A DNA stretch of 64,000 bases from Bretschneidera sinensis (GCA_023935145.1 CM043702.1:100218588-100282587), one strand, 5' to 3'. Shown: positions 21,195 through 31,481, numbered from the stretch's first letter. Program-made: numbers and translations. The notes: generated by a model from the sequence alone, not told the origin.

Positions 21195-22479
21195 TGATAA
21201 GTGCTTAAATAGTCATATTTAAGCCCCTTAATTTACGCTTGTTAGGCTCTTTATTTATCTATTTTAGTAGATTCTACTTCATTTTTCATGTTTTATGTAT
21301 TTTTCACATGACTTGGACAAAAAGATGATATTTTGGAGGTTTTAGGAGTAAAAGTCAAGTTCTACCATCTAGCAAGGTGCGCTCGAGCGCATCTCCCTTG
21401 TGATCGAGCGCACAGGCACACGAGCGCACTTGAAGAAGGCTCAAGCACACACTTGCGCTCGAGCGCATCCCGCATACGATTGAGTGCAAACACTCTAAAA
21501 GCGGTAGAGTCAGATTTGGAAAGAAGTCTCCGAACCTCAAATAGGAAATTAGGGTTTCGGGACACCCTGAGAACCCTATAAATAGCCCTGTAAAACGCAG
21601 AAACGATACCTTTTGTTTTAGACTTGAAGTAGCAAGCTTAGGAGAGCAATTGACGACTCATCTCCCGAGTCTTCTTCGGGTTTTGTTTTTTTGTTTTTAT
21701 TTCATTATGGTTAGGATGTTTAGTTTAACTAGCATGTGTAACTAAACTCTTATAGGGCTCGATTGAAGCCCTAGTTATGCTTTTCCACATGTTTATTCAT
21801 TGATTACATTTACTATAGCCTTGTTAGAATGTTTAACTTGATTAATACCTGTTTGTATTTAAATTCCTCATATGTGTGTGTCTGATCAACGTAATCATGT
21901 CGTATGGATTCGTTAGTTGAATTAATTTGGACGACCGAGTCCTGGGTTCAACATTAGTAACAAGAGATATCCACACAGGATTCTCGGGTTAATCAACACG
22001 GGAAACTGGGAGCGAACCAAGCCCTAGGTCCCAGGTGGTTACCGATCTCCATAGCCCTTATGCTCTCTTAAGGAACAAATCAGTATACACCCATGCTGAA
22101 TCTCTTAAGAGAGAAAAGAATTAGAGTATACACCATGTCTAACTCGTTGCATAGGGAGATCAATAGCCTAAAGTGTGGACCAAGCCCTTAGGTTGGCAAC
22201 CATTAAATATTCATGATAAGGCTAGAGCATTGGCACCTTACTTAGTGGGAAAGTATAATTAGTGGTGGATATCGTAGTCCTATATTCTCATTATTATTCA
22301 CTCACACTCAACAGTATTTCTCTTTTTACTTTGAAAGAAACTAATTCTAAATTGAAATTAACCAATCCCTGTGGAAATGATCTCGCACTTGCACACTATG
22401 CTACCATCGACCTTGTGTACTTGCAAGTAAAACTAGTATGATTATTTGCATATTTATTTAGGTAGATAATTTTCCAACA
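21195..22479 (+). repeat. Athila-2 3' LTR (1285 bp)
   Basis: Same sequence as 12797-14080 with scattered transitions. The CGAGCGCA cluster (21375-21490) is better preserved here. TATAAATA lies at 21577-21584. It ends CCAACA, followed by the GAATG duplication. Confidence 0.94.
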
Positions 22480-22484
22480 GAATG

Positions 22485-23720
22485 TACCACCCTTCCCGCA
22501 AAGGTTAGTATGACCTCACAAGAAAATAAATGACTGATATCTATGTCTAGACACTACCATTGGGATGACCCTTACCTTTTCAAATTCTGCCTCGATCAAA
22601 TCATCAGACGGTGTGTCTCAGAAGATGAGCACTTAAGCTTATTATAGCACTGCCATCAGGTTGCTAGGGCCAAGAGAACAACAACTCTTAAGGTATTATA
22701 ATCCGGTTTTTATTCGCCTAATCTATTTAAAGATGCCTTCTCATTTTATAGCTCATGCGATAGATGCCAGCGGACATGTAACATCTCTTACCAAAATCAG
22801 ATGCCCCTACAAAATATTCATATAGTAGAACTTTTTGATGTATAGGGCATTAATTTCATGGGTCCATTTCCTAACTCCTTTGGTTATTTATATATTCTTG
22901 TGGGTGTGGATTATGTTTCCAAATGGGTTGAGGTTGTCCCCTCAAAGACTAATGATCACAAAGTGGTTGTAAAGTTTCTACAAGCTAACATCTTTACTCG
23001 GTTTGGGACTCCAAGAGCAATCATTAGTGATGGCGGCAGCCACTTTCATCATCACTCTTTTGCCGCACTACTCAGAAAATATGGGATCACTCATAAAGTT
23101 GGCACTCCATATCATCCTCAAACTAGTGGCCAAGTAGAGATAAATAACCGAGAGATCAAAGGAATCTTAGAGAGGACTGTGAATCCTAATCGGAAGGATT
23201 GGTCCTTATACCTGAATGATGCTTTATGGACATAAAGGATAGCTTACAAAACTCCAATTGGCATGTCTCCATACCGCCTAGTCTTTGGGAAAGCATGCCA
23301 TCTCCCAGTAGAGTTAGAGCATCGAGCATATTGGACCATAAAGAAATTCAATTTTGACATAAAACAAGTGGGTGAGAAGAGGAAGCTGCACTTAAATGAG
23401 CTGGAGAAATTAAGGTATGACGCCTATGAGAACGCCAAGCTCTACAAAGAACGGACATAAGCATGTCATGATAAATAGCTGGTTAGGAAAGAGTTTCATG
23501 TGGGACAAATGGTATTGCTATACAACTCAAGATTAAGACTATTCCCAGGCAAACTCAAGTCCCGATGGTATAGTCCCTATGTGGTCACCAAGGTCTTTCC
23601 TCATGGTGCTTTGGAGGTCCATGGTTCCAACGGAAATTAGCCCTTCACGATAAATGGACACAGAGCCAAACCATACCTTGACATTAACTTACCTCCTAGA
23701 GATGAAGACTTGGCACTTCA
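22485..23720 (+). pseudogene. Athila-1 integrase remnant after a 2.4-kb internal deletion
   Basis: Athila-1 resumes after Athila-2 with the end of gag (CCACCCTTCCCGCAAAGG). Near 22507 it jumps to sequence equivalent to Athila-2 18338, so protease, RT and RNase H are gone. The integrase zinc finger is frayed (22560-22800). The core is open at 22858-23235 ([20 protein letters not shown], then [13 protein letters not shown], then [12 protein letters not shown]). After a stop it continues with [15 protein letters not shown] (23263-23460). The first catalytic Asp is replaced (INFMGPFP where Athila-2 has IDFMGPFP). The C-terminal part continues to about 23720 with frame breaks. Confidence 0.87.
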
Positions 23721-24642
23721 ATCTGTCCAGTATACAGCTGAACCAAGAGCACTTAAGCTACGAGAGGTGGGCCTTAAGTGCCCCATTCAAAGAAAGTAGC
23801 ACTGCATCAAGAGACCGCTTGAGCCGTTCCACCTTTGATAATCATGTAGCTCAAGCGCCTTTACTGAGGTTAGTGGTACTGATGCCACTAAATTATGGTA
23901 TGGTTGTATCATTACTAGTTTTTCTCCATGTTCGTTTCATTATTTCAGTCCTTTTATAGTGTATTATTATCAGCACTTTCTGCCTTGCGATCGAGCGCAC
24001 TACATAGTGTGCTCGAGCACATTCTCGGCCTGTGCTCCATAGCATGCGAGTGCATCACACTACACACTTGCGCACAAGTGCGATCGAGCGCACTTCATAA
24101 TGCGCTCGAGGGCACTCGGGGCAGAGAGTTCGCGTGATATTTATAATCGTTTTTCCCTCATCTTCATTCACCTACGCTCAATCGCACTCCTTCTGTCTCT
24201 CTCTCACACTCGCCACTCACACAACAATCTCACTCCCAATCCAACTCCTTGCCCATCACCAACCCTCCCCCATCCCAAAATTCATTAGCTTAACCTCCCT
24301 CTTATTTCCCCCTTACCCCACTAATCCCATTCACATGCACCAGGTATGTTGTACCTAGTTTTTTTCCTTTTCTCTGTCATTTATTATTATACACAATCAC
24401 ACACATTATTGCATTACATTATACTAATTATTTGCATTTTTCATTTAATGTGTGGTTGTATTTTGTGATTACAGGAGCTTAAGGTCGCGTTTGTGCATTT
24501 TCCATAGCTTCAAACTTTTGTCGCGTAGAAGCTGCTCGATCAATTGCCTAAGCAAATGCACTCGAGTGCACCTCCATTTGTGCAATCGAGGGCACCATCA
24601 ACTACGATCGAGTGCATTTACACCAAAAGCTACCACACAATG
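23721..24642 (+). other. Athila-1 pol-env spacer with motif clusters and candidate intron
   Basis: Non-coding. It contains CGATCGAGCGCA motif clusters at 23985-24120 and 24555-24615 on either side of a pyrimidine-rich stretch (24180-24340) and an intron-like segment at 24344-24474. Confidence 0.55.
24344..24474 (+). promoter_or_regulatory. Candidate spliceosomal intron upstream of the env-like ORF
   Basis: The donor is CAG|GTATGT and the acceptor TGTGATTACAG|GAG, giving 131 bp. The interior is AT-rich, with a TACTAAT branch-like motif at 24422-24428, about 47 bases before the acceptor. It may serve a spliced env-like mRNA. This is inferred from sequence only. Confidence 0.45.
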
Positions 24643-25139
24643 TCTCAGCAAGTAGCTTCCGGATCCCGAGCCTCCAGCAGTCGCTCCCATTCCACCCGAC
24701 CTAGTTTCGAGCAGTGTAAAATACTATTCGAGACTACATTTAACATAGATGAGGACTTCAAGAGCTTGGATGCCACAAGATGGGTGGTCCAAGAATTCAA
24801 GGCCTGAGGTCTCAAGCGACTGTTCAAGCCGCTCTATTTGACGACATACACCCGATTCGTGGTAAGCTTCTACGAGAACCTGACCTATGACTGGACCGGA
24901 CTAGAGATTCTATTATCCTCAGTCCAAGGCAGATTCATAGAGTTGACCACTGCTGATATAGCTACTTCCATCCACTGCTATGATGAGTCTCCTCTAGAGG
25001 ACAGCCATATGGAGGAGCAACCAGACCTGTTTCCTCTGCCCCACATCATCGAGGATATGTGTGCAGGCCAGTATGAGAACCGACATAACAATGCGGGGAG
25101 CCGGTCGAAGTTGCCTCCCCGTCTATGGCTCGTGGACTC
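24643..25139 (+). pseudogene. Athila-1 env-like ORF, 5' part, cut by Athila-3
   Basis: Starting at MSQQVASGSRASSSRSHSTR, the frame reads through WVVQEFKA, a TGA stop (24805), then FKPLYLTTYTRFVVSFYENL and LLSSVQGRFIELTTADIAT. The FYENL and following 'V.G..I.LT...I' pattern resembles the putative plant transposon domain found in the third ORF of Athila-type elements. Position after integrase and before the polypurine tract agrees with this. No transmembrane segment is visible in the part present. The Athila-3 LTR interrupts it at 25140. Identification of the domain is from memory of its pattern. Confidence 0.65.
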
Positions 25140-25285
25140 TAGTGAGTGCCAAATATTACATATTTTGGCCACTTAATTTACATTTTTTAGCTTAGGAATT
25201 TTTTACTTTGAGTTGTTTTTCGTTGTTTTACAGGTTTACAAGCTTAGAAAGGAGTTTCACTAAATTGCCAGAATTGCTCGTACAT

Positions 25286-25659
25286 ATCAGCCATTTTTTA
25301 GGATTAAATTGTATTGATTAGGAAGAACCAGGAGATGATCCATATATTCTTGGAAAGATCTAGATGTCTATTTTCTGAAGAATTTTACCGATCAATAAAA
25401 TGATTTTTCTAGAGAAAGTTATGGCAGTTTTAGTAGACAAAGGTTAGGCTGTGCATGATTTCAGCGTGACAGATCAGCCATTTTTGAGGATTTAACTGCA
25501 TTGATTCAGGAAGAACCAGGAGATGAGACATATATGCTTGGAAAGATCCAGATGTTTGTTTTCTGAGGAATTTTACAGATCAATAAAATGATTTTTTTAG
25601 AAAAAGTTATGGCAGTTTTAGTAGACAAAGGTCAAAGAGCAAAAGCTGGAATCTGCAGT
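25286..25659 (+). repeat. 187-bp tandem duplication in Athila-3 U3
   Basis: Two units start ATCAGCCATTTTT at 25286 and 25473. Both 3' LTR copies (29994 and 30181) keep the same 187-base period. Confidence 0.85.
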
Positions 25660-25711
25660 ATCCCACATCGGATTGGAAACACATTGCACTTGTGATGTTT
25701 CCCTATATAAG
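25660..25711 (+). promoter_or_regulatory. snRNA-type USE plus TATA promoter, Athila-3 5' LTR
   Basis: ATCCCACATCG (25660-25670) matches the plant U-snRNA upstream sequence element RTCCCACATCG. TATATAAG starts at 25704, leaving exactly 33 bases between. The known spacing for plant Pol II snRNA genes is about 33-34. Confidence 0.7.
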
Positions 25712-26546
25712 CCTTTCTTCACTTCATCTTTAGTAAGCAATCCAAGTGTCATTTTGGTGCAATTTAGAGGACTTCTACTAGCATTCTGATGGATCTCCAA
25801 AGGCTTTGCTACCACGAGGGGAAGCACCGCCCAAAAACGAGTGGAATTTCTCCCCATGTATAGTCAGTTTTTAATTTACTGCTTTTGTTAGTTTTAAAGT
25901 TTAATGTTTAGCACTGTTATTGTGAACTTTAGTTTCATGATTATGAGTGGCTAAAATCTTCAGCTAAGGTTGAAGATGAAACCTTGCCATTGTTTGGCAT
26001 AATATTTTCAGATTTGTTTATACAATTCTGATATTTTTTAGTATAAATGTTCTATTCAATTATTTGAGTAAAATCTTATGATTGGTTGCGTTTAAATTGT
26101 TTTGTTAGATATTCCATGTGTTTCATCTAATGGACACATTGAATCGTTTTTTATTAAATTGGATATCCTTTGTGATTTGTTAAAAGCGGATACATTAGAT
26201 TGTTTTGGTTTAATTGGGATATTTGTTGTGATTTGTTTAAAGTTGGATTCATGGAATGTTTTGATAGATTATTTTTATATAGAACATGAAGATATATGAT
26301 TTACTTTGGTGGGGTGGATTCAGAAACCTTAGTATTTTTATCATTAGTCTTTAAATCAATTTAGTTTAGTTTATATTTGTTTTGCAAAAGACAATTCAAA
26401 ACTTGGAACTAGGTTAAAATAGGCTTAGTTTAGATAAAAATATTTTCACAACGCAATTCCCTGTGGATTCGACCTCGCACTTGCACAATACTATATTGCA
26501 AACGACTCATGCGCTTGCGAGTAATTTAAAACTCACAACAAGTTTT

Positions 26547-26564
26547 TGGCGCCGTTGCCGGGGA
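26547..26564 (+). other. Athila-3 primer-binding site
   Basis: TGGCGCCGTTGCCGGGGA is an 18/18 match to the complement of the plant tRNA-Asp 3' end. Confidence 0.95.
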
Positions 26565-26759
26565 GTTGTTTTGTTTGTGAAATTTTTGTCTAAATTAATT
26601 TTATTTTTCTACTAGTTTAGTTAGCATTTTTGTTTTATTTTTTTTTAATTTTAATTTTAATTTTACTTTTAATTTTAAATCTAATTTTTTCTTTTTATTT
26701 TAGTTTATTTGCATTTGCCCAAAAATAAACTAAAATAAAAATATAAAAAATATAAAAAA

Positions 26760-28094
26760 ATGTGGATGAATCCAGCGCCGGTTTTACAGTCTTTAGAGGA
26801 TGCCCTCAAGGATTTTATGAAAATGACCGGCCAGTCCATCAATACAGCCAATACATTCAATGTTGATAACTGCTCCATCTGTGCTAGTCCTATGCATTTA
26901 GCACAGAATTGTCCATCTACGCTGGCTTTTTTCGAGTATCCCATGGAACAAATGAACGCTTTCAATGACTATCGGTGGCAATCAAATGGATCTTACTCCG
27001 AAATGTACAATCCAGGATGGTGGAACCACTCTAATTTTTCATAGAAGCATAACCAACTGATGAATCAGGGAGGATCCCCTTATTATGCTCAAAATCAATA
27101 CCCTCCCAGATTTCCTCCACTAGTTCCAAGTTATGGTCGCTCAGCCCATCTAGCACCATCACCCGCTTACCAAGCTCTCAGTCAAGCGCTAGCGTCGGTT
27201 TCACAGTCATTGGAGGATGCCCTCAATGATTTCAGAAAGATGATCGGCCAATCTATAAGCGAAGTGAGGAGTGCAACAATAATAAACACCCAAGTGATTG
27301 CCAAGCTAGAGAGTCAAATGGGTCAAATCGCAAGTCACTTGGGTGAATGAGAGAAGGGAAAGTTCCCTAGTCAACCCGTGCCCAACCCGAAGGAACAGTT
27401 TGCGGTTGAAAATTCATCAACTCCTATGCACGGGCAAGAACAAGTGCAAGCGATTGTCACATTGAGTTATGGAAGGCAAGTAGACAATCAAGTGGAAGAG
27501 AACTCCGCTCTGCAGCAAGGGCAAGAAAGTGGCAACAAGGAGAAAAGAGATGCTGAGCCATCTACAGCCACACCTACTATTAAGGATCTTCTTGGGTCAT
27601 TTGTATCTAAAGCGCCTTACCTTGAGAGATTACAAGCGCGAAAGAAAGGAGGGCAGTCTGAGGATAGTGTGGAGGCATGTTTTGCTCAGTTTGGAGAGGA
27701 TTTAGATTTAGATAAGCTAATTGAGCAAGCAACTATTATCTTGGAGTCTGCTCCTCGGGAGAGCAGTAAGACAGAGGAGACTGTGGGTGAATCAAGCATT
27801 GAGGACCCCTTCGAGGCATGCTTTGCTCAGTTTGAAGAAGATTTGGATTTGGATAAGTTACTGGAGGAAGCAAATGCTACTTTGGAGTCTGCTCCTCAGA
27901 AGGGCAGTGAGACGAAGGAGACCACGACACCTACACCCCCCAAGAAGGAACTTAAGCCTTTACCGGACAATCTTAAGTATAAGTTCCTAGGTCCAGCAGA
28001 TTCTTTGCCTATGATTATAGCTTCAGATTTGGTTGATGCTCTAGAGGATAAATTATTAGACATTTTAAGAGAGCATAAGGAAGCTATTGACTAG
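26760..28094 (+). pseudogene. Athila-3 gag remnant with protease lost
   Basis: The N-terminal half of gag is missing. What remains is a relic of the SLEDALKDF coil repeat, a zinc-knuckle-like CSICASPMHLAQNCP (26875-26920), YNPGWWNHSNFS, a stop, then SLEDALNDFRKMIGQS again. The C-terminal part has two copies of an acidic unit of about 50 residues (EACFAQFGEDLDLDKL and EACFAQFEEDLDLDKL, each followed by ESAP). Then LPDNLKYKFLGPADSLPMII leads into RT with no protease between. Stops at 27043 and 27348 interrupt. Confidence 0.8.
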
Positions 28095-28484
28095 ACCATT
28101 AAGGATATCAAGGGAATCAGCCCCTCGATGGTGATGCCCAAGTTATGTTTGGAAGAGAGTGTCAAGCCATCGAGGGAGCCACAAAGGAGGCTCAACCCAG
28201 CTATGCAAAAGGCTGTGAGGATTGAAGTGATAAAGCTGTTTGATGTAGTGATCAATTATCCAATCTCTGTTAGCAAGTGGGTGAGCCCGATTCATGTTGT
28301 GCCCAAGCGGGCTGGAGTGACGGTAGTGAAAAATAAGGACGATGAGTTGGTTCCAACTCGTGTTCACTCAGGATGAAAAGTATGTATAAACTACCGTAAG
28401 TTGAATGTTGTCACAAAGAAGGATCATTTTTCACTCCCATTTATTGATCAGATGGTGGAGCGCTTAGTTGGGCATGATTACTAA
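28095..28484 (+). pseudogene. Athila-3 reverse transcriptase N-terminus only
   Basis: TIKDIKGISPS is followed by PQRRLNPAMQKAVRIEVIK, SKWVSPIHVVPKRAGVTVV, a stop at 28374, then VCINYRKLNVVTKKDHFSLP and DQMVERLVGHDY. It ends there, at nearly the same RT position where Athila-2 is broken, and runs straight into the 3' non-coding block at 28492. Confidence 0.85.
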
Positions 28485-28491
28485 TGTTGGG

Positions 28492-28540
28492 TCTGGCTGA
28501 AGACGTTAAACTTAGCGCTCATGGGAGGCACCCCACAGCT
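28492..28540 (+). promoter_or_regulatory. Conserved post-ORF motif, Athila-3
   Basis: CTGGCTGAAGACG and AAACTTAGCGCTCATGGGAG, then GCACCCCACAG. It sits where the RT deletion ends. Confidence 0.6.
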
Positions 28541-29123
28541 TATCCTTTCTGTTTATTTATTATTTTACATATTTATGATTAATGTTTGTTTCTAGTATTT
28601 TTGTTTTCCAGTCGTTATTTTTCAGGGACAACGCGTGGGAGTATGCTATGAGCCATACCAGTCCAGCTAGTTCTCCATCTCCCAGGTTAGTTATTTCCAT
28701 ATTATTCACACATTGGGGTCAATGTATAATTTAATTTTAGGGGTATAGGAGACACATTACACACACTTTGTCCTAATTTGTTGTTGTTTTTCTTCAATTA
28801 AAAAAAATAATAATAAGAAGGTAAATGCATGCTCATGTTATTTTGAAATTTTAGTTGATATAAACAAATATTGTGATGTGATTTCATTGGTGAGCTTAAA
28901 ATTTTGAACACATGATTTGATGATAGAGTTTTAAAACTTTGTTACTTACTTTGGGAATTTGAGAATTCACATGTTTGAGCCAATCTAACATGAGCACATT
29001 AGCACATATTTGTGTGAGGTATGACATGCGATTTCAATGTGTATGTTTCCTTGACTTAACTGAAACTGGATGACTTGTGGGATTAACACTTGGTCATAGA
29101 AAAAAAAAATAATGATCATCATC

Positions 29124-29291
29124 AATAAACTTTCCACTGAATAACTGGACCTCTTGCCTCAGTAAGCAGTGCGTGTTCACGTCAAAAGGTGGGAATTTTA
29201 TTCATAATGATCATTGCGAAACTTTCCGCTAAGTAACTGGACCTCTTACCTCAGTAAGCAGTGAGTGTTCACTTCAAAATGTGGAAATTTT
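29124..29291 (+). repeat. Paired 92-bp-period repeat, Athila-3
   Basis: Two units share CTCTTGCCTCAGTAAGCAG (one base differs in copy 2). Copy 1 arms AATAAACTTTCCAC and GTGGGAATTTTATT pair over 13 of 14 positions including one wobble. Copy 2 arms AAACTTTCCGC and GTGGAAATTTT pair over 10 of 11. Confidence 0.65.
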
Positions 29292-29806
29292 GCTTGGTAG
29301 TATTAAGACCAGTTTAGTTTTGTAGCCTTTTTGACTCGAGTTAGTAAGTCCTTAGGGGTGTCTTTACACCTAATGCCTTAAAACCATCGGGTTTGGGAGT
29401 CATTGACTCAACACTCGCTACATGGGTCAATTAGAAAGCTTAAGGGAACTAATCATAGCAGAGCCTTATATAAAAAAAAAGGGTAAAATAAAACTATGCC
29501 ATCGTTGTTCATTCTGATGAGAAATCCTGTGAATCTTAAGACACTGAGACATTGTACATTGAAGTTATTTAGAAACCTCATCTGTATATGCTAATTAACT
29601 TTACACTGATTCAAGCTTGTGATGTCTTGCTTGCCTCTTGTAAGTAATTAAGTTTTAAAATTCCTATTCATTACGAAGATGGGTTATATTTTTTAAGCTT
29701 GCTCGTGAATAAAAATCATAGTTTTGAGTGCTCCTTAAATTTTTGGATACCATGAGTGATGAACTTATCTTGATGTTCTTTGTTTTTCATTTAGTTTTTT
29801 TTTTTG

Positions 29807-29846
29807 TTTTGCTAAGGGACTAGCAAAATGTAAGTTTGGGGATATT
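29807..29846 (+). promoter_or_regulatory. Hairpin H3 and polypurine tract, Athila-3
   Basis: TTTTGCTA and TAGCAAAA form a perfect 8-bp stem around AGGGAC. Relative to Athila-2 the second pair has changed from A-T to T-A on both sides. Confidence 0.75.
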
Positions 29847-30577
29847 TGATGAGTGCCAAATATTGCATATTTTGGCTACTTAATTTACATTTTTTAGCTT
29901 AGGAATTTGTTACTTTGAGTTGTTTTTCGTTGTTTTACAAGTTTACAAGCTTGGAAAGGAGTTTCACTAAATTGCCAGAATTGCTCGTACAGATCAGTCA
30001 TATTTTAGGATTAATCTGTATTGATTCAGGAAGAACCAGGAGATAAGCCATATATGCTTGGAAAGATCCATATGTCTATTTTCTAAGGAATTTTACGGAT
30101 CAATAAAATGATTTTTCTAGAGAAAGTTATGGCAGTTTTAGTAGACAAAGGTCAGGCTGTGCATGATTTCAGCGTGACAGATCAGCCATTTTTGAGGATT
30201 AAACTGTATTGATTCAGGAAGAACCAGGAGATGAGCCATATATGCTTGGAAATATCCAGATATCTATTTTCTAAGGAATTTTATGGATCAATAAAATGAT
30301 TTTTCTAGAGAAAGTTATGGCAGTTTTAGTAGACAAAGGTCAAAGAGCAAAAGCTGGAATCTGCAGTATCCCACATCGGATTGGAAACACATTGCACTTG
30401 TGATGTTTCCCTATATAAGCCCCTCTTCACTTCATCTTTCGTAAGCAATCCAAGTGCCATTTTGGTGCAATTTGGAGGACTTCTACTAGCATTTTGGTGG
30501 ATCTCCAAAGGCTTCGCTTCCACAAGGGGAAGTGCTGCCTAATAGTGAGTGGAATTTCTACCCATGTATAGTCAGTT
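29847..30577 (+). repeat. Athila-3 3' LTR, truncated
   Basis: Starts TGATGAGTGCC after the purine tract. It retains both 187-bp units and the USE-TATA promoter, and stops at TATAGTCAGTT, about 720 bases into the LTR, where Athila-1 sequence resumes. Confidence 0.85.
30368..30419 (+). promoter_or_regulatory. snRNA-type USE plus TATA promoter, Athila-3 3' LTR
   Basis: ATCCCACATCG at 30368-30378 and TATATAAG from 30412, again 33 bases apart. Confidence 0.7.
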
Positions 30578-31112
30578 GTGCCCCTTAGGGCACAAGACTC
30601 AGAGGAGGGATCAGTTTATACAGGCCCTCTACGCCTTTCATCGAGGACACTGTTACTCCATACCATTCATTATATGGACCTAGACACACAAGTTTTGGGA
30701 CCATGTGCATAGCCGGCAGATGTCCACGGCTAATGCATGAAAGCTCCCCTTTCCATTCCTACTCAGCCACATCTTCAAGAAGAAAGGAATCAAGGGCTCC
30801 TCAGTCGACAGACCAATCAATGACCACCTGTTCTTTGAGAGGGCCCAGTGGAGCCTTAGCTAGTCCCATATGCCCTGAGGACCCCGAGTGTAGGTCCCAG
30901 CTACAGAGCCTATGGAAGATGATCCGATGGACATCGAGCACCCGGCAGTGAGCCCTACATGGGAGGAAGACCAGCCAGATATGGGGTCCACAGAGTACCA
31001 ACACCTTTTAAAGGAGCTGTTTTCCTTCCACTATAAGCTATCAGACATCCACCGGGAGGACAAAAAGGCGACCCTTCTGATCCATCAGCGCATAGATGGT
31101 TTGGAGGCATAG
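30578..31112 (+). pseudogene. Athila-1 env-like ORF, 3' part
   Basis: After the truncated Athila-3 LTR the ORF resumes in broken frames. One stretch contains FRKKGIKGSSVDRPINDHLF (about 30776-30835), a pattern I associate with Athila third ORFs. After frame shifts, the last 66 codons (30912-31112) read MEDDPMDIEHPAV and then a charged helical tail (LLKELFSFHYKLSDIHRE). Some sequence between 25139 and 30578 has probably been lost with the end of the Athila-3 LTR. Function is unknown. Confidence 0.55.
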
Positions 31113-31220
31113 TTTACACGATAGGAGGTGATGCTACAGGCCATCCTTGATCGACTACCTCCCACACCCGGTACCCCATCGACTGCACCACCTGAAGACC
31201 AGCAGTGAGAGGGTACCCCG

Positions 31221-31270
31221 TCTGGCTGAAGATGTAAAACTTAGCGCTCATGGGAGGCACCCTACAGCCT
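31221..31270 (+). promoter_or_regulatory. Conserved post-ORF motif, Athila-1
   Basis: CTGGCTGAAGATG, AAACTTAGCGCTCATGGGAG and GCACCCTACAG, 108 bases after the env-like stop. Confidence 0.6.
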
Positions 31271-31481
31271 ATCCTTTTTATTTTTAGTATTGTCATTTAT
31301 ACTTAGTATTTAGTTTTATATCACTGTTTCTTATTAGTATTCCTTGTTTTCTAGTTTTATGTTTGTTTTTATTTTTCAAGGACATAGTGAGTGCATCCAG
31401 TTCAAGTTTGGGGGCATGTCACGTGCAATGCCAGTCATTTTGTTCTCTATCTCCCAGGTCAGATCTTTCCATGTCACTCAT

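Larger units (their letters stand above)
12797..22479 (+). mobile_element. Athila-2: second Athila-type element, nested in Athila-1 gag
   Basis: Complete ends (TGATAAGTGC to CCAACA, LTRs 1284 and 1285 bp) with a perfect 5-bp target duplication GAATG at 12792-12796 and 22480-22484. It carries gag, protease, truncated RT, RNase H, integrase and a 3' non-coding region. The env-like ORF present in Athila-1 is deleted (joint near 19697). Roughly ten premature stops interrupt the reading frames. The two LTRs differ mainly by transitions, many at former CpG sites. Confidence 0.95.
25140..26540 (+). repeat. Athila-3 5' LTR (1401 bp)
   Basis: It ends CTCACAACA beside the primer site. A 187-bp segment (from 25286 and again from 25473; core GGAAGAACCAGGAGATGA) is tandemly duplicated, also in the 3' LTR. 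The single-copy equivalent is in GagOnly-1. The promoter block is at 25660-25711. Confidence 0.88.
28485..29846 (+). other. Athila-3 3' non-coding region
   Basis: Same order of elements as Athila-2: post-ORF motif (28492-28540), hairpin H2 ACATTG-GGGT-CAATGT (28710-28725) with a decayed purine tract after it, paired repeat (29124-29291), hairpin H3 TTTTGCTA-AGGGAC-TAGCAAAA (29807-29828) and purine tract AAGTTTGGGGA (29832-29842). Confidence 0.75.
25140..30577 (+). mobile_element. Athila-3: Athila-type element nested in Athila-1 env-like ORF
   Basis: A 1401-bp 5' LTR (25140-26540), a perfect tRNA-Asp primer site, truncated gag, an RT N-terminus, a 3' non-coding region and a 3' LTR that stops at 30577 after 731 bp. 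The protease, RT core, RNase H, integrase and env are gone. Because the 3' LTR is truncated, with Athila-1 sequence resuming directly, no target duplication exists. The LTR start at 25140 reads TAGTGAGTGCC against TGATGAGTGCC in the 3' copy. Confidence 0.88.

Noticed and set aside
24134..24358. Small Ser/Thr-rich ORF upstream of the env-like gene
   Set aside because: The pyrimidine-rich tract gives open frames in two phases; it ends at the candidate splice donor and has no homology I recognise.
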